DNA of 64,000 nucleotides, taken from NCBI RefSeq assembly GCF_024679095.1, contig NC_066530.1, positions 20,012,310 through 20,076,309 on the forward strand, in the 5' to 3' direction. Each line of letters starts with the position of its first letter. Position 1 is the stretch's first letter. The translations under genes were made by a program, and so were the position numbers. The notes under the pieces are model-generated. The model did not search any database, was not told the DNA's origin, and saw only the letters and a program-made list of their open reading frames with translations. Source of the DNA: Eriocheir sinensis (lineage: Eukaryota > Arthropoda > Malacostraca > Decapoda > Varunidae). This document shows positions 33,209 to 44,799 of this stretch, piece after piece.

Positions 33209-33209
<1 letters not shown>

Positions 33210-33599
33210 TCCTTTTTTTTTCTTTTTCTATCTCCTTATTCCTCCTCCTTCTACTTTTATTTTTCCCTCCTCCTCCTCCTCCTCCTTCCCCCTACCTCCT
33301 CCTTTCCTTTTCATTCCCTCTTTATCTCTTGTTCTTCCTCCTCTATTCGGAAAGGCATCTGGAATAACCTTCTCTAACATTTCTCTATAGCACAAGACGG
33401 ACGGGGAGGATGTTGACGCATGCAATGGCTGCGTTGAATATACCTAAGCGGGGTGAGGAAAGAGGAAAGTCACTCGTGTTATCTTATCCTTATCACGCAT
33501 GCCTTCCCCCCCACGCTGGGATGTGATAGGGGCAGGAGCTGTGGTTGTGCCTGAAGCGTCCGCAGTTGATACGGAAGACCGCGTTCGTGAGTGCCAAAG

Positions 33600-34880
33600 G
33601 AGGAAGAAGGAAGTGAATCAAGGTGTAGTGTGCAATATTAGAACCCTTAACCTTGTGTACTAGTTCCTATAGCCTGTTTAAGACGTAAACTAGGAAGGGA
33701 ACCAAGGTGTAGTGCAATATTGGAACCCCTCTCGTTGTGTCCTTGTTCCTATGCCTGTTTAAGATGCGAGGAGGCAACAGACTCGAGATTTACTTCAAGA
33801 TTACAACCTCTGATGCTGTGTTTTTTGTTCCTAAGCCTATTCAAGATGCAAGGAGGGAAGAGTTTCAAAGTGTAGTGCAAGATCACAACCTCTGATGCTT
33901 TTTCCTCGTTCCTACCGCGAGAGAAAAGACGAAAGATTTAGTGCAAGATACAAATTCCGATGCTGTGTTCTTGTTCCTATATGCCTGTTTAAGATGCAAG
34001 GAGGGAAGAACATCAAGGTTAAGTGCAAGATTACAACTTCTGATGCTGTTTTCTCGTTTTTATAGCCTGTTTAAGATGCAAGGAGGGAAGAACATCAAAG
34101 TTTAGTGCAAGATTACAACCTCTGATGCTGTTCCTTCGTTTCTAAGTCTCTTTAAGATGCAAGGAAGGAACAGACTCAAGGCTTAGTGCGTGATTACAAC
34201 CTCTGATGCTGTTTAATCGTTTCTATAGCCTGTTTAAGATGCAAGGAGGGAAGAACATCAAGGTTAAGTGAAAGATTACAACCTCTGATGCTGTGTTCTT
34301 GTTCCTAAGCCTGTTTAAAATGCAAGAAGGGAAGAGACGGAAGGTTTAGTGCAAGATTAGAAGCTCTGATGCTGTTTAATCGTTCCTATCGCCTGTTTAA
34401 GATGCAAGGAGGGAAGGGAACCAAGGTTTAGTGCAAGATTAGAACCTCTGATGCTGTTTTCTCGTTCCTATAGCCGGTTTAATTAAGACGTAAGAAAGAA
34501 AGAGACCTAAGGTGTAGTGCAAGATTACAACCTCTGATGCTGTGTTCTTGCTCCTAAGCCTGCTTAAGATGCAAGGAGGGAAGAATTTCAAGGTTTAGTG
34601 CAAGATTAGAACCTCTGATGCTGTTTAACCGTTCGTACCGCCTGTAAAATGAAGTGAAGTTTAGTGCAATATTACCCCCTTCTGCATGACCTTATAATTA
34701 TAATTCTTCCTATACCAACTATTTAAGATGCAATAAGGGAGGAGAATTGAGTTTTAGGGCAATATTACAACCTCTGATGCTGTGTAACTGATCCAGCCGC
34801 CTGTTTAAGATGGAATAGTGGAAGGGAAGTGAGTTTTAGGGCAATACTACTTTCCATGACGCCGTTTCCTTGCTACCATC
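33600..34880. repeat. Tandem array of about 86-bp units (around 14 copies)
   Basis: Units contain tgcaagattacaacctctga, tgctgtgttcttgttcct and gcctgtttaagatgcaagga. Divergence grows toward both ends, so the centre (33990-34630) is the most homogeneous part. Intergenic between E(Pc) and the RING gene. Confidence 0.92.
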
Positions 34881-35250
34881 GCCTGTTGCACCTGTAAGAA
34901 GGGGATTAAAGACTATATTTCGAGAGGATCATAATATATCACTACGAACTCTAAAGGAACGCACCCAGACTCGTTACCTACCACTCAACGTGACCGTCAC
35001 CATCAACAACAACACCACCGCTGCGTGCATCAAAGGTAATCGTTAGCAGCCCGGCGCGCGTGCAAGCAGTAGAGGCGAAGTAACGAGCACAGTTGCCGAT
35101 AGCGAGAACCATTGATCACGTTGACGATGTGATATTGAGAACGGCTCTTTCGCGGCGGGAGGCAAGTCTTGAGCCGTGAGTCTAAGGGCCGTATTGTTAA
35201 TTAAACCCCCCGGAGTCTTTGTGCATCTGTTTAAAAAGGCTCTCGCGTAA
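34880..35250. other. Intergenic stretch before the R1 tandem array
   Basis: Mixed-composition sequence with CpG-bearing parts at 35040-35170; no gene recognised. Confidence 0.35.
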
Positions 35251-35905
35251 AGTTGTCGGGGTTTCCATGGGTGGTTTCATGAGCCTGGTGGTAGTTTTGC
35301 AAGGCTTCCGCGCTGTGACCGGGAAAACACTCATGGCAACCCAATGTAGCTCCTCTTGCAGAAGTTATATAAGTTTCATGCGTGGTTTCATGAGCCCATG
35401 GCGGTAGATTTGTACGTAAGGCTTCCGCGCTGTGAACGGGAAAAACACTTATGACAACCCGATGTAGCTCCTCTTGCAGAAGTTATATAAGTTTCATGCG
35501 TGGTTTCATGAGCCTGGTGGCAGTTTTGTAAGGCTTCCGCGCTGTGAACGGGAAAAACACTCATGACAACCCGATGTAGCTCCTCTTGCAGAAGTTATAT
35601 AGGTTTCATGCGTGGTTTCATGAGCCTGGTGGTAGTTTTGTAAGGCTTCCGCGCTGTGAACGGGAAAAAGCACTCAAGACAACCCGATGTAGCTCCTCTT
35701 GCAGAAGTTACTGGGGTTTCTATGGGTGGTTGCATGACACTGGCGGTATTTGCAAGGCTTTCGCGCAGTGAACGGGAAAAACACTCATGTATATAGCTCC
35801 TCTTGCAGAAGTTATTTAGGTTTCATGGGTGGTTTCATGAGCCTGGCTGTAGTTTTGTAAGGCCTCCGCGCTGTGAACGAGAAAACCACCCTTGAAAACC
35901 CGGAT
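35250..35905 (-). repeat. R1 family amplified as a tandem array (6 units of about 115 bp)
   Basis: Each unit carries ggtttcatgagcctggtggt, aaggcttccgcgctgtgaac, gggaaaaacactcatga and tagctcctcttgcagaagtt. The first three blocks match dispersed R1 copies elsewhere, so a piece of R1 was tandemly amplified here. Confidence 0.85.
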
Positions 35906-36169
35906 AACCTTCTCTGTGGCCTTAGAAAATAGTCGTAATGGGAGAGCGAGAAGTTTAATAATATGAACCTTAAATTTTTCCACCCACACCCTGGCCCTTG
36001 ATAACTGGCTTGTCTATGGGCACTGATATAGGCTCCGTGGCACCCAGCAGCTGTGCGAGGGTATGTGTATGTATGTCAGTGACCGTATTTTCTGAAGAAT
36101 CTGTAAGCCAATGACTGGACAGTATCAGACAAGGGGACATTTGTGGATATGGGAGATGGGGTCACTATA

Positions 36170-36201
<32 letters not shown>

Positions 36202-36204
36202 TGG

Positions 36205-36365
36205 GGAGGTGCATGGTGGCCGAGTGGTTAGCATGCGTTCGTGGTGATTTCGAAGGCCTAGGTTCGAGTCCCACTGCAAGACACGGTAGCTTCTCTCCTT
36301 CTCTCTCTCCCTTGTATCTTCTGTATCTCTTTCATTTCTTTGTAACTCCCGAATAAAACATGAAT
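36205..36365 (+). mobile_element. tRNA-derived SINE with intact A and B boxes
   Basis: TGGCCGAGTGG (A box) and GGTTCGAGTCC (B box) are perfect polymerase III consensus matches about 35 bp apart, as in Ser/Leu tRNAs. No acceptor stem or anticodon arm closes, and a CTCT-rich body with aataaaacatgaatctgaaa follows, so it is a SINE rather than a tRNA gene. Confidence 0.7.
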
Positions 36366-36592
36366 CTGAAACTTCTCTATTTATCTATCTATCTATCGAA
36401 AAAGAAATTGATAATGCAGACGCTCCACTTCTAACGCCATCGTAATCTAATCTCCCTCTCGGTATCACTGGGCTGTCGACAGTCTGTGCCCGGCAGCCAC
36501 CCCAGCGAGGTAGCCGCGTGCAAGACTTTGGCCACGTGTGTATCCTCGTGTCAACGGCTCGTCAGGGACATAGCACGTCTTGAAGCCCGGCC

Positions 36593-38321
36593 ATGGAGTG
36601 TAAGGTGAGGCCGACTATATGGTATTGTTGGATGTGTTTGTGCTATGAGGGACTGGTTGGCTAGGTTACGTTTGAGCCTTAGAAGGAGGTAGAGTGCCTG
36701 GGGGGTTGATTAGGGTGTTGAAATGGATTAAGGGGATTAACAAGGGCTAAGAGACAAGGGTTACTGGTTGGCTAGATTATGTATGAGTCACAGAAGGACA
36801 TAGACTGCGTTGAAATTTGATTAGGGTGTTGAAATGGATTATGAGGATTAACAAGGGCGGTTTAAGTGATAAGTGACTGGCTAGGTTACGTATGAAGAAC
36901 ACAGACTGCGTTGAAATTTGATTAGTGTGTTGAAATGGATTATGAGGATTAACAAGGGCGATTTCAATGACAAGTGGCTGGCTGGATAGGTAATGTTTGA
37001 GCCTTAGACGTAGATTGCATGGGGATTTAACTGATGTGTTGCAATGGAGTATGGAGATTAACAAAGGCGATTAAATGAACTAATAGCAACCTTCATTCAT
37101 AGTTGTTGTGAAAGGCGAAAGTGTCTAAGAACATATGTCAAAATCCCAGTAGTATAGCAAAGATGCGTTCGGAAATAGAAAACAGAACGAAACAGGTGAC
37201 ATATACTGCCCTAAAAGCCCCCCTCATTCACGTTAGGAAGGCGCTCCGGAGGGTGAGGTCCCGCCTACACACTGCCCCGTCTGCCTGGAGGCCTGGAACA
37301 CACAAGACTGCCTCCCGAAGTTCCTCTCCTGCCATCATAGCGTTTGTGTCACCTGCGCAGGGAGGCTTCAGCGACCTGCCCCAGCGCCACCCTCATCCAC
37401 ACGCCGATCTGCCCAGACCCCCTCCACGCCTACCTCCCCATTGGCCAGACTCATCTCCAGCAGAACGAGTGTGACGGAAACATCGAAGTGCGAGGAGACC
37501 TTCCATGTGAGGTGCCCGCTCTGCCGCACCTCGACCCCCGTGCAGGATCCCGCGACACTGCAGACGAACTTCTATCTGTGGGGCCTGCTGCGTGCGCCCT
37601 CCCTGCCCAGGTGAGGAAGAGATCTCGTTACATGGACTGATTTTGCTGATGTTTGAGTTGTATTGACTGACTTGTTTGTTTATTTACTGCGCTGAATGAC
37701 TTACCGACTACTTACTGAATGACTAGCTTACTTGCTGACTGCCTGACTAACTGAAGTATTTGCTTGTTTACTGACGGATTGACTGACTGGCTTACTTGCT
37801 GACTGACTGACTGACTGACTTGTTTAATTACTGACTGAATGACTGTATTACTTGCTGACTGCCTGACTAACTTGATTATTTGCTCGTTTGCTGATGATTG
37901 ACTGATTGGCTTACTTGCTGACTGACTAACTGACTGACTGACTGATTACATTATTTGCTTGCTTACTGAATGACTGACTGACTGACTTACTGACTCCACG
38001 CCGCTTCACACATACATAAAAACGCTCTATCTATTTCAATGTATAAAGTTCACGTAGTTTATGATAGATTATGAACTATGTATCATCATTGTCATTTAAT
38101 ATTCGATCCACATATTATTTATTAACATACGATTTCAGTCCTACTTCCCATTAATCTATTTATATATATGATTTCGCTTTACGCCCTCATATAATTTTAC
38201 TTTTACAACGTTGTTCACACCTACACACGCTCGCTCGGTATGCCAAGGTTGACATTTCGTTGGTATTTCCTTATCTCTTCGTGCGTATAATGTATAGGAG
38301 TTATATTATGATGCGGGTGAG

Positions 38322-38398
<77 letters not shown>

Positions 38399-38438
38399 AA
38401 TAAACTTCAACAACAACAACAGTAACAATAACAACAGC

Positions 38439-38474
<36 letters not shown>

Positions 38475-39469
38475 CATATTTCCCCAAGTCACTTAACACA
38501 CATATAATTATACGGGCATCCTTTTTACCTTTTCAAGCACACAATAGTCAGTTAAATACAATATTTTTACCTTTCAGTCGCACAATTGTCGTTTTCTTTT
38601 CAGACTCGTGTTGTGGTGTGAGAGCTGTCGTAGAGTGGCCGCCCCAGAGTGCACCGATCATAACCTTCGTCCTTTCCCTGAGAAGCTACGTCTCCTACAG
38701 GTAATGGGTGTTGCTGTGCTCTTGGGGGATATTTGTTTACATTCAGGTAGATGGCGGTGAGATATGAGGGAAACGAGCCTATATACTGATGTTATTTTTT
38801 ACTGGCTCTGATAATGGCCTACCCAGCCCCTTGAAAACACTGAAGGAGATGAAGAACCTTGAAAAAGAAGTGCAGCCTATGCGTTGGTTATCTTCTTGCA
38901 CGTCTTTTACGTCTTCTTCTGTCACTTCTTTTTCTTTTCTTTTTATATACAAAAAATCCAATTAGCAAGTGTAGTTTATATGCATTAGTAAGTTATTTTC
39001 TTTTTTTCCTTCTGTTCTTGTTGTCGTTCTCCTTATTCGTGTTCTTCTTGTTCTTCTTGTTTTTTTTTATCTTCTTGCTTTTTGCTTGAGTTCTTGTTCT
39101 ATCTTTTTTTTCTGTTGAGTTCTAGTTTCTCCTTTTCCTTTCTTCTCCTTCTCTTCCACCATGCAATCCCTTCAAGAGATTAACCTCACCCAGCCATCAC
39201 CAGCAAACCTTCGTATTCTCAACACAGGAGGAACTGTTGGAGCGGGCGGGCGAGGCAAAGAGATGGACAGACGGGCGGACGAAGGAGTACAAGCGGCAGG
39301 TTGAGGTGTACCGCTGGCTATGTGGGCTGCTTCGACACGCTCACGGCCGCGTCCTGGACTCCCTAACCCACGCCCAGCAAACCCACCGTCGCTTGCATCA
39401 CCATAACCAGGAATTGCAGACTTTGGTGGGTGCTGTGTGTTGGTGGTAGTGAGTGTGTGTGTCAGTTCG

Positions 39470-39564
<95 letters not shown>

Positions 39565-40592
39565 GTCTGTCTGTGTCTGATTATGTTTCTACATGTCTAT
39601 CTGTCTGTCTGTATCTTTAATCTCGTCTTTCTGTATCTATAATATGTCTTTGTCTATTGTTTGGGTTCTTGCCTGTCTGTTATCTGTATCTGTAATCTGC
39701 CATCTGCCTCTCTATAATTATCTGTTTGTTACTATCCGTCCACCTCTTTGGCTATCTGTAAATGTCTGTTCCTTATGTTTCTCTAATGGACGTATAATCT
39801 TCGTTTCCTCAGGTCAAGCAAGGCGAGGCACTGCAGAAGTCGCAGGAGGCGGAGGAGGAGGTGGTGGAGCAGCTGGTTAGGGCCGTGGAGGAGGTGGAGG
39901 AGAAACACAGAGCCGTGGTAGGGGAGGGCGACTTCGTGGACCTGTTGCAGAAGTTCCAGGTCATGTCCGCTCACAAGGCGCCGAAGGGTTACAGACACGC
40001 CCGGGTGATGCTGGAGGCCGTCGGAGCTGTCACGCTGTCCTTCTGCGGCGAGGAGGAGTTGGCGAACGATGAAATAGAGTCCGGGCGAGGCAAAGACGTC
40101 AATCGCTCCTTTCGGTCTAATTCTCTTAGCGACGGAACACGCAGGCGAGCTTCACGGCAGATGGTTCGTTCTCGCTCGCTGCTACACACCAGAGGCAGAA
40201 CGGAGCTGGACCCAGGCGAAGGGAGTGACATCATACCCTCACGCACGAGCACCCCGACTAGCCGACGCTCGGGCCTTGCCGCGTCTGATATCAACGATGT
40301 ATACGAAGAGGAAGTGTCCCTGACCGTGCCCAGCGTCGCAGCCTCAACGCCACAGTTCCCGAGAAGCCGAAAAACAGTGCATAAGAACACAAACCAGGAT
40401 CTCTCTCTGGCTAACCACCCGATGGCGTCGCAGGAGTGTGAGAGAACGAGGGAAAGAATGTCCGAGGGAGAGGATGCAAGATCGCCAAGACACAGAGGTC
40501 GAGGGCCACGCCGCCGCCGACGCCGAGGAGACCGTGACCCAGAGTCGTCAGGGCATCGTCGCACAGGGCATTCGTTGTGTTCGTTGATGTGA
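36593..40592 (+). CDS. RING / half B-box / coiled-coil protein (TRIM-like E3 ligase candidate, 486 residues)
   Basis: Exons: 36593-36604 (MECK), 37237-37610, 38604-38700, 39228-39425, 39813-40592. All borders are AG/GT with matching phases. Exon 2 carries a RING-HC finger (CPVC, then [15 protein letters not shown], then CPLC) with an unusual spacer of 52 residues before the last Cys pair. [10 protein letters not shown] segment follows, as in TRIM-type proteins. Exon 3 encodes [20 protein letters not shown], resembling only the second half of a B-box. Exons 4 and 5 encode Glu/Gln/Arg-rich helices (coiled coil, about residues 162-275) and then a basic, Ser/Arg-rich disordered tail ending [15 protein letters not shown] proteins of this build usually act as ubiquitin ligases. 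Substrate and orthologue are unknown. AATAAA-like hexamers near 40960-40985 may end the transcript. Confidence 0.8.
36640..37080. repeat. Tandem repeats of about 105 bp in the RING gene intron 1
   Basis: About four units share gttgaaatggattatgagga, ttaacaagggcg and tggctaggttacgtatga. Confidence 0.88.
37640..37995. repeat. GACT-rich degenerate microsatellite
   Basis: Long runs of gactgactgact mixed with ttacttgctgactg blocks, in intron 2 of the RING gene. Confidence 0.9.
38325..38472. repeat. (CT)n and (ATA)n microsatellites
   Basis: CT array 38325-38395, then caacaacaac and (ATA)n to 38472, intronic. Confidence 0.95.
39474..39562. repeat. (TA)n microsatellite
   Basis: About 44 perfect TA units, followed by TCTG-rich sequence, in the last intron of the RING gene. 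Confidence 0.97.
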
Positions 40593-40619
40593 GCACGAAC
40601 GTTACTACCAAGAGAGAGA

Positions 40620-41300
40620 GAAAGAGAGAGAGAGATGTTCTGACCCTTCTTAATCAAATGTTCAGTTAGCTTCCGTTCTGTTAGGAGCAAAAACATTAAT
40701 ACGACTTGTTTGCGGTCTTATCTTATACCTACATCTCACAGTGGGTCGATATACCTCCGTCTTCCCGTTTATTACATCTTCAACCCGTCTCTCTTGACTC
40801 CGAGGTCTCGCTGATAAGATTGTACGCGGTATCTGATAAGAGCTCCTTCACAGATTGCGTCAAAAATATCGGTGAGCTTATGTGAATGACGCTGGAACAA
40901 GGGTCGGTATATATCCTAAGACGCTGCCGACCCTCACATTAATTATTTCTAAAGGCAAAAAAATAAAAATAAAAAGTTAAATGTGTTCTCATGGGTGTTT
41001 TTTTTCAGGTTCAGGTCAAACTATCATGCCCTAGGGTAAAAAAAAAACTATGCCACAGGAAAGACCCACATCTTTTATATATACGAAAGCCTTGTTAAAC
41101 GTGTGTGCTCGGGTGACGAAATGTTTAATAATATGACCGATAATATTGAAGGACATTTATACTGAAGGAGAGGCCAAGGAAAGGATAGATTTAACGTGAT
41201 ATATAATTTTTCTTTGATGAGATGGATGGATTTTTATATTTATTTGTAAATATATAATTATTATGGTATATGGTAACCCTTATAGTGGAAAAATAAAGAA
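40620..41300. other. 3' flank of the RING gene
   Basis: It holds a short GA run (40612-40635) and an A-rich stretch with AATAAA-like hexamers (40960-40985). Otherwise AT-rich with no gene. Confidence 0.5.
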
Positions 41301-41328
41301 AAGTGACTGTGTGATCATTTTATATTAC

Positions 41329-41337
41329 GATACTACT

Positions 41338-41374
<37 letters not shown>

Positions 41375-41430
41375 CTACTATTACTACTACTACTTCTACT
41401 AAAACAACTACTACTATTACTACTGCTACT
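41329..41430. repeat. (TAC)n microsatellite with CGA interruption
   Basis: TAC triplets with three CGA units, followed by a CCTT-rich stretch to 41540. Confidence 0.95.
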
Positions 41431-41544
41431 ACTCCCTCCCCCGCCTTCCCAACTCTTCCTTTCTTCCTCTCCTCTCATCCCTTCCCTTTCTTTTCCCTTC
41501 CCTCCTTTTTCTTCCCTTCTCTTCCCTTCCCTTCCTTCCCTATC

Positions 41545-41660
41545 CATTGATTACGTCATAGTTGAGGACGCCGAAGTGTTGTCATGGCAACGGGCGGCGG
41601 CCATCATGGATTTGGAGGTAAACAAGAACGCTGATTGGCTGAGAGGGCAAGGGGGCGGGG
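41545..41660 (+). promoter_or_regulatory. Housekeeping-type promoter candidate
   Basis: Within about 100 bp are a CRE-like ttacgtca, a GC-rich cgggcggcggccatcatgga (YY1-like gccat next to an ATG), and an inverted CCAAT box (gattggct) followed by gggcggggc. This clustering around an ATG resembles short-leader housekeeping promoters. Confidence 0.4.
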
Positions 41661-44600
41661 CTAAAGTAGAGGTGGGCGGAGCTTAGCGGTGCATAAGGAA
41701 GAGAAAGAAAACATAAGAGGAAAGGAAGGAGAAGAGAAGGAGAAAGGAGAAAGAGGAGAATGGGGAGAAGGAGAAGGAGGAAAGGTAAAGGAGACAAGAA
41801 ATAAGGAGAAAAATACATAACTGCAGAGGAAAAAGAGAGGGATAGAGCGAGGAAAGGAGAGAAAAAACAAACAGATAAAATTCATAACAGGAGAAGAGGA
41901 AAGAAGGAGAAAGAGGAGAATAGGGAGAAGGAAAAGGAGGAAAGGTAAAGGAGACAAGAAATAAGCAGAAAAATACATATATATCATCTCTCTACCCCCG
42001 AAAGTGCTGCCACCTAGCCTGCCACCGCCTGAAACTCGCAGTCTCGCAGAAGCAGCATGGCAGGAGGAGGAGGACAAAGGCCCGATCGCACACACCACAA
42101 TCTCTGTTTTTCCATTCACTCCCTCCAAACACGGTTGTCCAGTGGGGGCAGACGGGTCCACCTCCCTTGGGTCCCTTCGCACATCGACATCGTGGGTAAC
42201 ACTGTAGTGGACCGGGCGGCCAACCTGGCACACTCATTCCCAGCCCACTGACAGACCCCCAGACCTTAGTGACCTGCGTGTTATGCACCTGTACGGGTGT
42301 CCTGCGTATTATGCATCCAGATCCAGACTTCCTGACACACCTCCGACAGACTGACTGACAACTAACCTGAGACACACCAACTTGGAGCGGTATCCCCGCC
42401 CAGCACTGGCAGATCCACTCCCCCAGCCATCCCCTGCCATCACTCGCCTGAGGGTAGGAAACACACGCCTCAACGCCCACCTGCACAGACTGAACATAGT
42501 CCAGGACCCACACTGCCCATGGTGCCCCACCCAGCCCGACACACCAGAACACTTAATTCCAGCTTCACTGCCCAAGATTCCACTCCCTCTGCACCAACCT
42601 CAAGGCATCCCTAACCAACCCTAGAGGACCTGCTGGGCAGTGACACCCTCAGCCCCAACACTGCCTTCCAAGCCCTCAAGTGTACACAGACCTTCCTGCA
42701 GAAGTCTGGACAGTGACAGAATCTAGCCCCTACCCGGGGACCCACCTTCACCACAACCACAGCTGCAAGTAACTTGTACTGCCGGGGCTTTAAAGGCCGT
42801 TGTCATGGCCTAACCAGCCCCCTAAAACAATGAAGAAGAAAGACAAAGAGTGGGGAAGGAAATGGAGAAATAAGTACTGTTTCCATGTATTATGCCTCTA
42901 TATAGTTTGTAGTCACAGGTCTCAATGGGAAATAATAATAGCTGTGTTGTGTTACTAATGGCTTGCGTGCTTTCAGATGGTGGTTGAGACGGCACCTGCT
43001 GGCTGGAGCCGTGGCTGTGGGAAACACTGCAGAGGAAGGACGTGGTGGGGAAGGAGCTCCAATACACCGCTAAGCACCTCCATAATAGTTTGACAGCCGT
43101 TGGCCATGATGGTAAGTAGTGACAGGTCGATCATTTCTGCTTTATATGTGCACTGAGGAGCAATGTGAGGAAGACGAGGCAGAGGCTGAAAGGTAACCAC
43201 GAAAGGCAGGTCCTTGGTGCAGGGCTGGCAGGGGTGAGGCAGGAGCTTGACTTACGTTTACTTAGTCTTGTCCAGAGTCCCTTGAGCCTCACAGTCACAT
43301 GATTCACTGCTGTATCCAGCACTGGCATCCCTGTAGGCGAGGGCCAACGCTGCCAGATTGTCGTACTCAGCCGATTATATTTCCCGACTTCCAACCCCCA
43401 AACTGTCTTCTGGGCTCCAATAACGAAACTAATTTATAGTTATCGTTAAAAGAGTTAGATCCTGATGTTTCTTGGCAATAGTTAGGCGTCAGAAACCGGT
43501 AAATACTGTGCTCTGAGTACGATGACGTGGCAACGGTAGTGAGGGCCAGCACTGTTTAGTAATTTGTAAATCGTTTTTGAGTTCTAAATTCTAGCTCTCA
43601 TGGCAGTGCTTCCAGTTTACCCCTTTTACCTGGTAGCTGCGGAGATCATGTTTCTTAAAGGCCCCTCTAAGCGAGAAAATTAGAAAAAAATCATCACTCA
43701 TGCAAACTACTTCATAATATATACCTATCAATGCATTTGTGATCAGTTTATGCATCATCTATTTTTGGGAGTCTATATCATGGCAAATATGGCCTGTCGC
43801 TGCTATGGGGTTGACATGCTGGCTGGTGTATGATTTGGTGCTCCGAGTGTGAGTCTATGCTTTATTTTCCAGGCTTTGTAAATCACAGTGTTATGGACTC
43901 ACTCAGCACGAGCACATTGCAGTGTTGATATCTTTGCAGGCAGACAAAGATTTGATCTTAGTCACTTGTGCTCCCTGTCTTACTGTATCGCTGCGAGACA
44001 TGGACACTGAACAGTGACTTGGTGAGGCGTGTTGATGTCTTTGGTACCAAGTGCCTTAGCAGCATCATGGGGTGTTGCTGGAATGACTGTGTTCAACCAG
44101 CCTACTTGACGAAAATGAATTGAGGTCTGTTATCAGCATAGTTCATGAATGCCAGCTTTGACTATGTGGGCACATAGCACACCTGGATGTCAATCCTTTT
44201 CATAGGGTCATTTCTGTACAAGAAAACCTTGAGTAGAGGAGGCCAAAGGGATGCCCACAAAACTCACGGCTGAGGCAAGCTGATTGATCCTTGGAGGCTC
44301 TTAGAAAGGGAAGGCATGATGCGTGGAGGCTTGCTTGGAGGAACTGTCGGGGGCATAGGCTACAGGTTAACAAAGCAACGCACCCCCTGGTGTATGCTCC
44401 CTGTTATTTAGTTAGCTGGCATGGATTTTCTGGCACGACCCATTCAGGAAGTTTATAAGCTCCATTGATATTAAATGGAAAATAGATTTCAATTACTGCC
44501 TTAGATACAGTGGGATCTGTGGCTGCTTCGTTGCCTTTTCCCATGTGTAAAATTCTTAAATTCTTCTGACATGAATATGGACAGAGACAAATGGATGCTT

Positions 44601-44774
44601 GAGTGTACCAGACTTTGCCTCACCCTGTTAACGCATGACCTTGTCCCATATTTAAACATTTGTTGACGGCTTTACATGTATTCCGCAGGTCACGACAGCA
44701 GCAGTGTAACAGCTTGGGGCTCTGAAGAAGTTACCAGACGAGAGACATTACAAGGGAAAATGAGCTTGTCCTAA
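41606..44774 (+). CDS. Weak candidate spliced gene, possibly decayed
   Basis: Possible exons: ATGGATTTGGAG (41606-41617) before gtaaac; 42977-43111 between tttcag and gtaagt; 44689-44774 after ttccgcag. The second and third exons join into an open frame containing LWETLQRKDVVGKELQYTAK, HLHNSLTAVGHDG and VTAWGSEEVTRRETLQGK, ending at a TAA (44772). The frame from the ATG exon does not match it: a stop or frameshift lies near 42985. I do not recognise the family. It may be a pseudogene, a sequencing error or a chance frame. A separate splice-bounded frame at 45035-45298 (NQDVSPVVVVFPSG) is equally unproven. Confidence 0.2.
41690..41990. repeat. Purine-rich direct duplication
   Basis: ggtaaaggagacaagaaata followed by a(g/a)gcagaaaaatacata occurs at 41782-41820 and 41944-41980, each preceded by similar GA-rich sequence. 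Confidence 0.8.
42004..42720 (+). pseudogene. LINE ORF2 3' end: RNase H and zinc-knuckle remnant
   Basis: LPWVPSHIDIVGNTVVDRAA with NLAHS is an RNase H signature (GN..VDRAA). Further on, in another frame, LRVGNTRLNAHLHRLNIVQD and CPWCPTQPDTPEHL match the C-terminal CCHC-like region of Jockey/I-type non-LTR retrotransposons. Several frameshifts and stops show it is dead. Confidence 0.75.
43345..43538 (+). mobile_element. hAT-type MITE, copy B
   Basis: The 194-bp element starts CAACGCTGCCAGATTGTCGT and ends with the inverse (GAGTACGATGACGTGGCAACGGTA). Flanks GCGAGGGC (43337-43344) and GTGAGGGC (43539-43546) are an 8-bp target duplication with one mismatch. Same family as 21560-21749. Confidence 0.75.
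43629..43810 (+). mobile_element. TTAA-type MITE, copy 2
   Basis: It is homologous throughout to 11938-12124 (gatcatgtttcttaaaggcc, ctctaagcgaga, atcatcactcatgcaaacta). The flanks are TTTA and TTGA, decayed from TTAA. Confidence 0.7.
43970..44410 (+). pseudogene. Decayed LINE C-terminal fragment
   Basis: Frames give RRVDVFGTKCLSSIMGCCWN, then frameshifted HVRYVGT-like and PWRLLEREGMMRGGLLGGTV segments. This resembles the reverse-transcriptase tail (FGTKCLRRIMG..W) common in crustacean RTE-like elements. Many stops. Confidence 0.55.
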
Positions 44775-44799
44775 GAGCAAGGCAGCAGGTCAGATTGTT

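Noticed and set aside
33600..34880. CRISPR-like array of regular repeats
   Set aside because: The whole 86-bp unit repeats with no unique spacers, and the DNA is eukaryotic.
36205..36290. Functional tRNA gene (Ser/Leu type)
   Set aside because: A and B boxes are perfect, but the acceptor stem does not pair and a repeat body follows; it is a SINE.
39989..40696. 235-codon minus-strand open frame
   Set aside because: Antisense to the last exon of the RING gene; its composition mirrors the sense codons.
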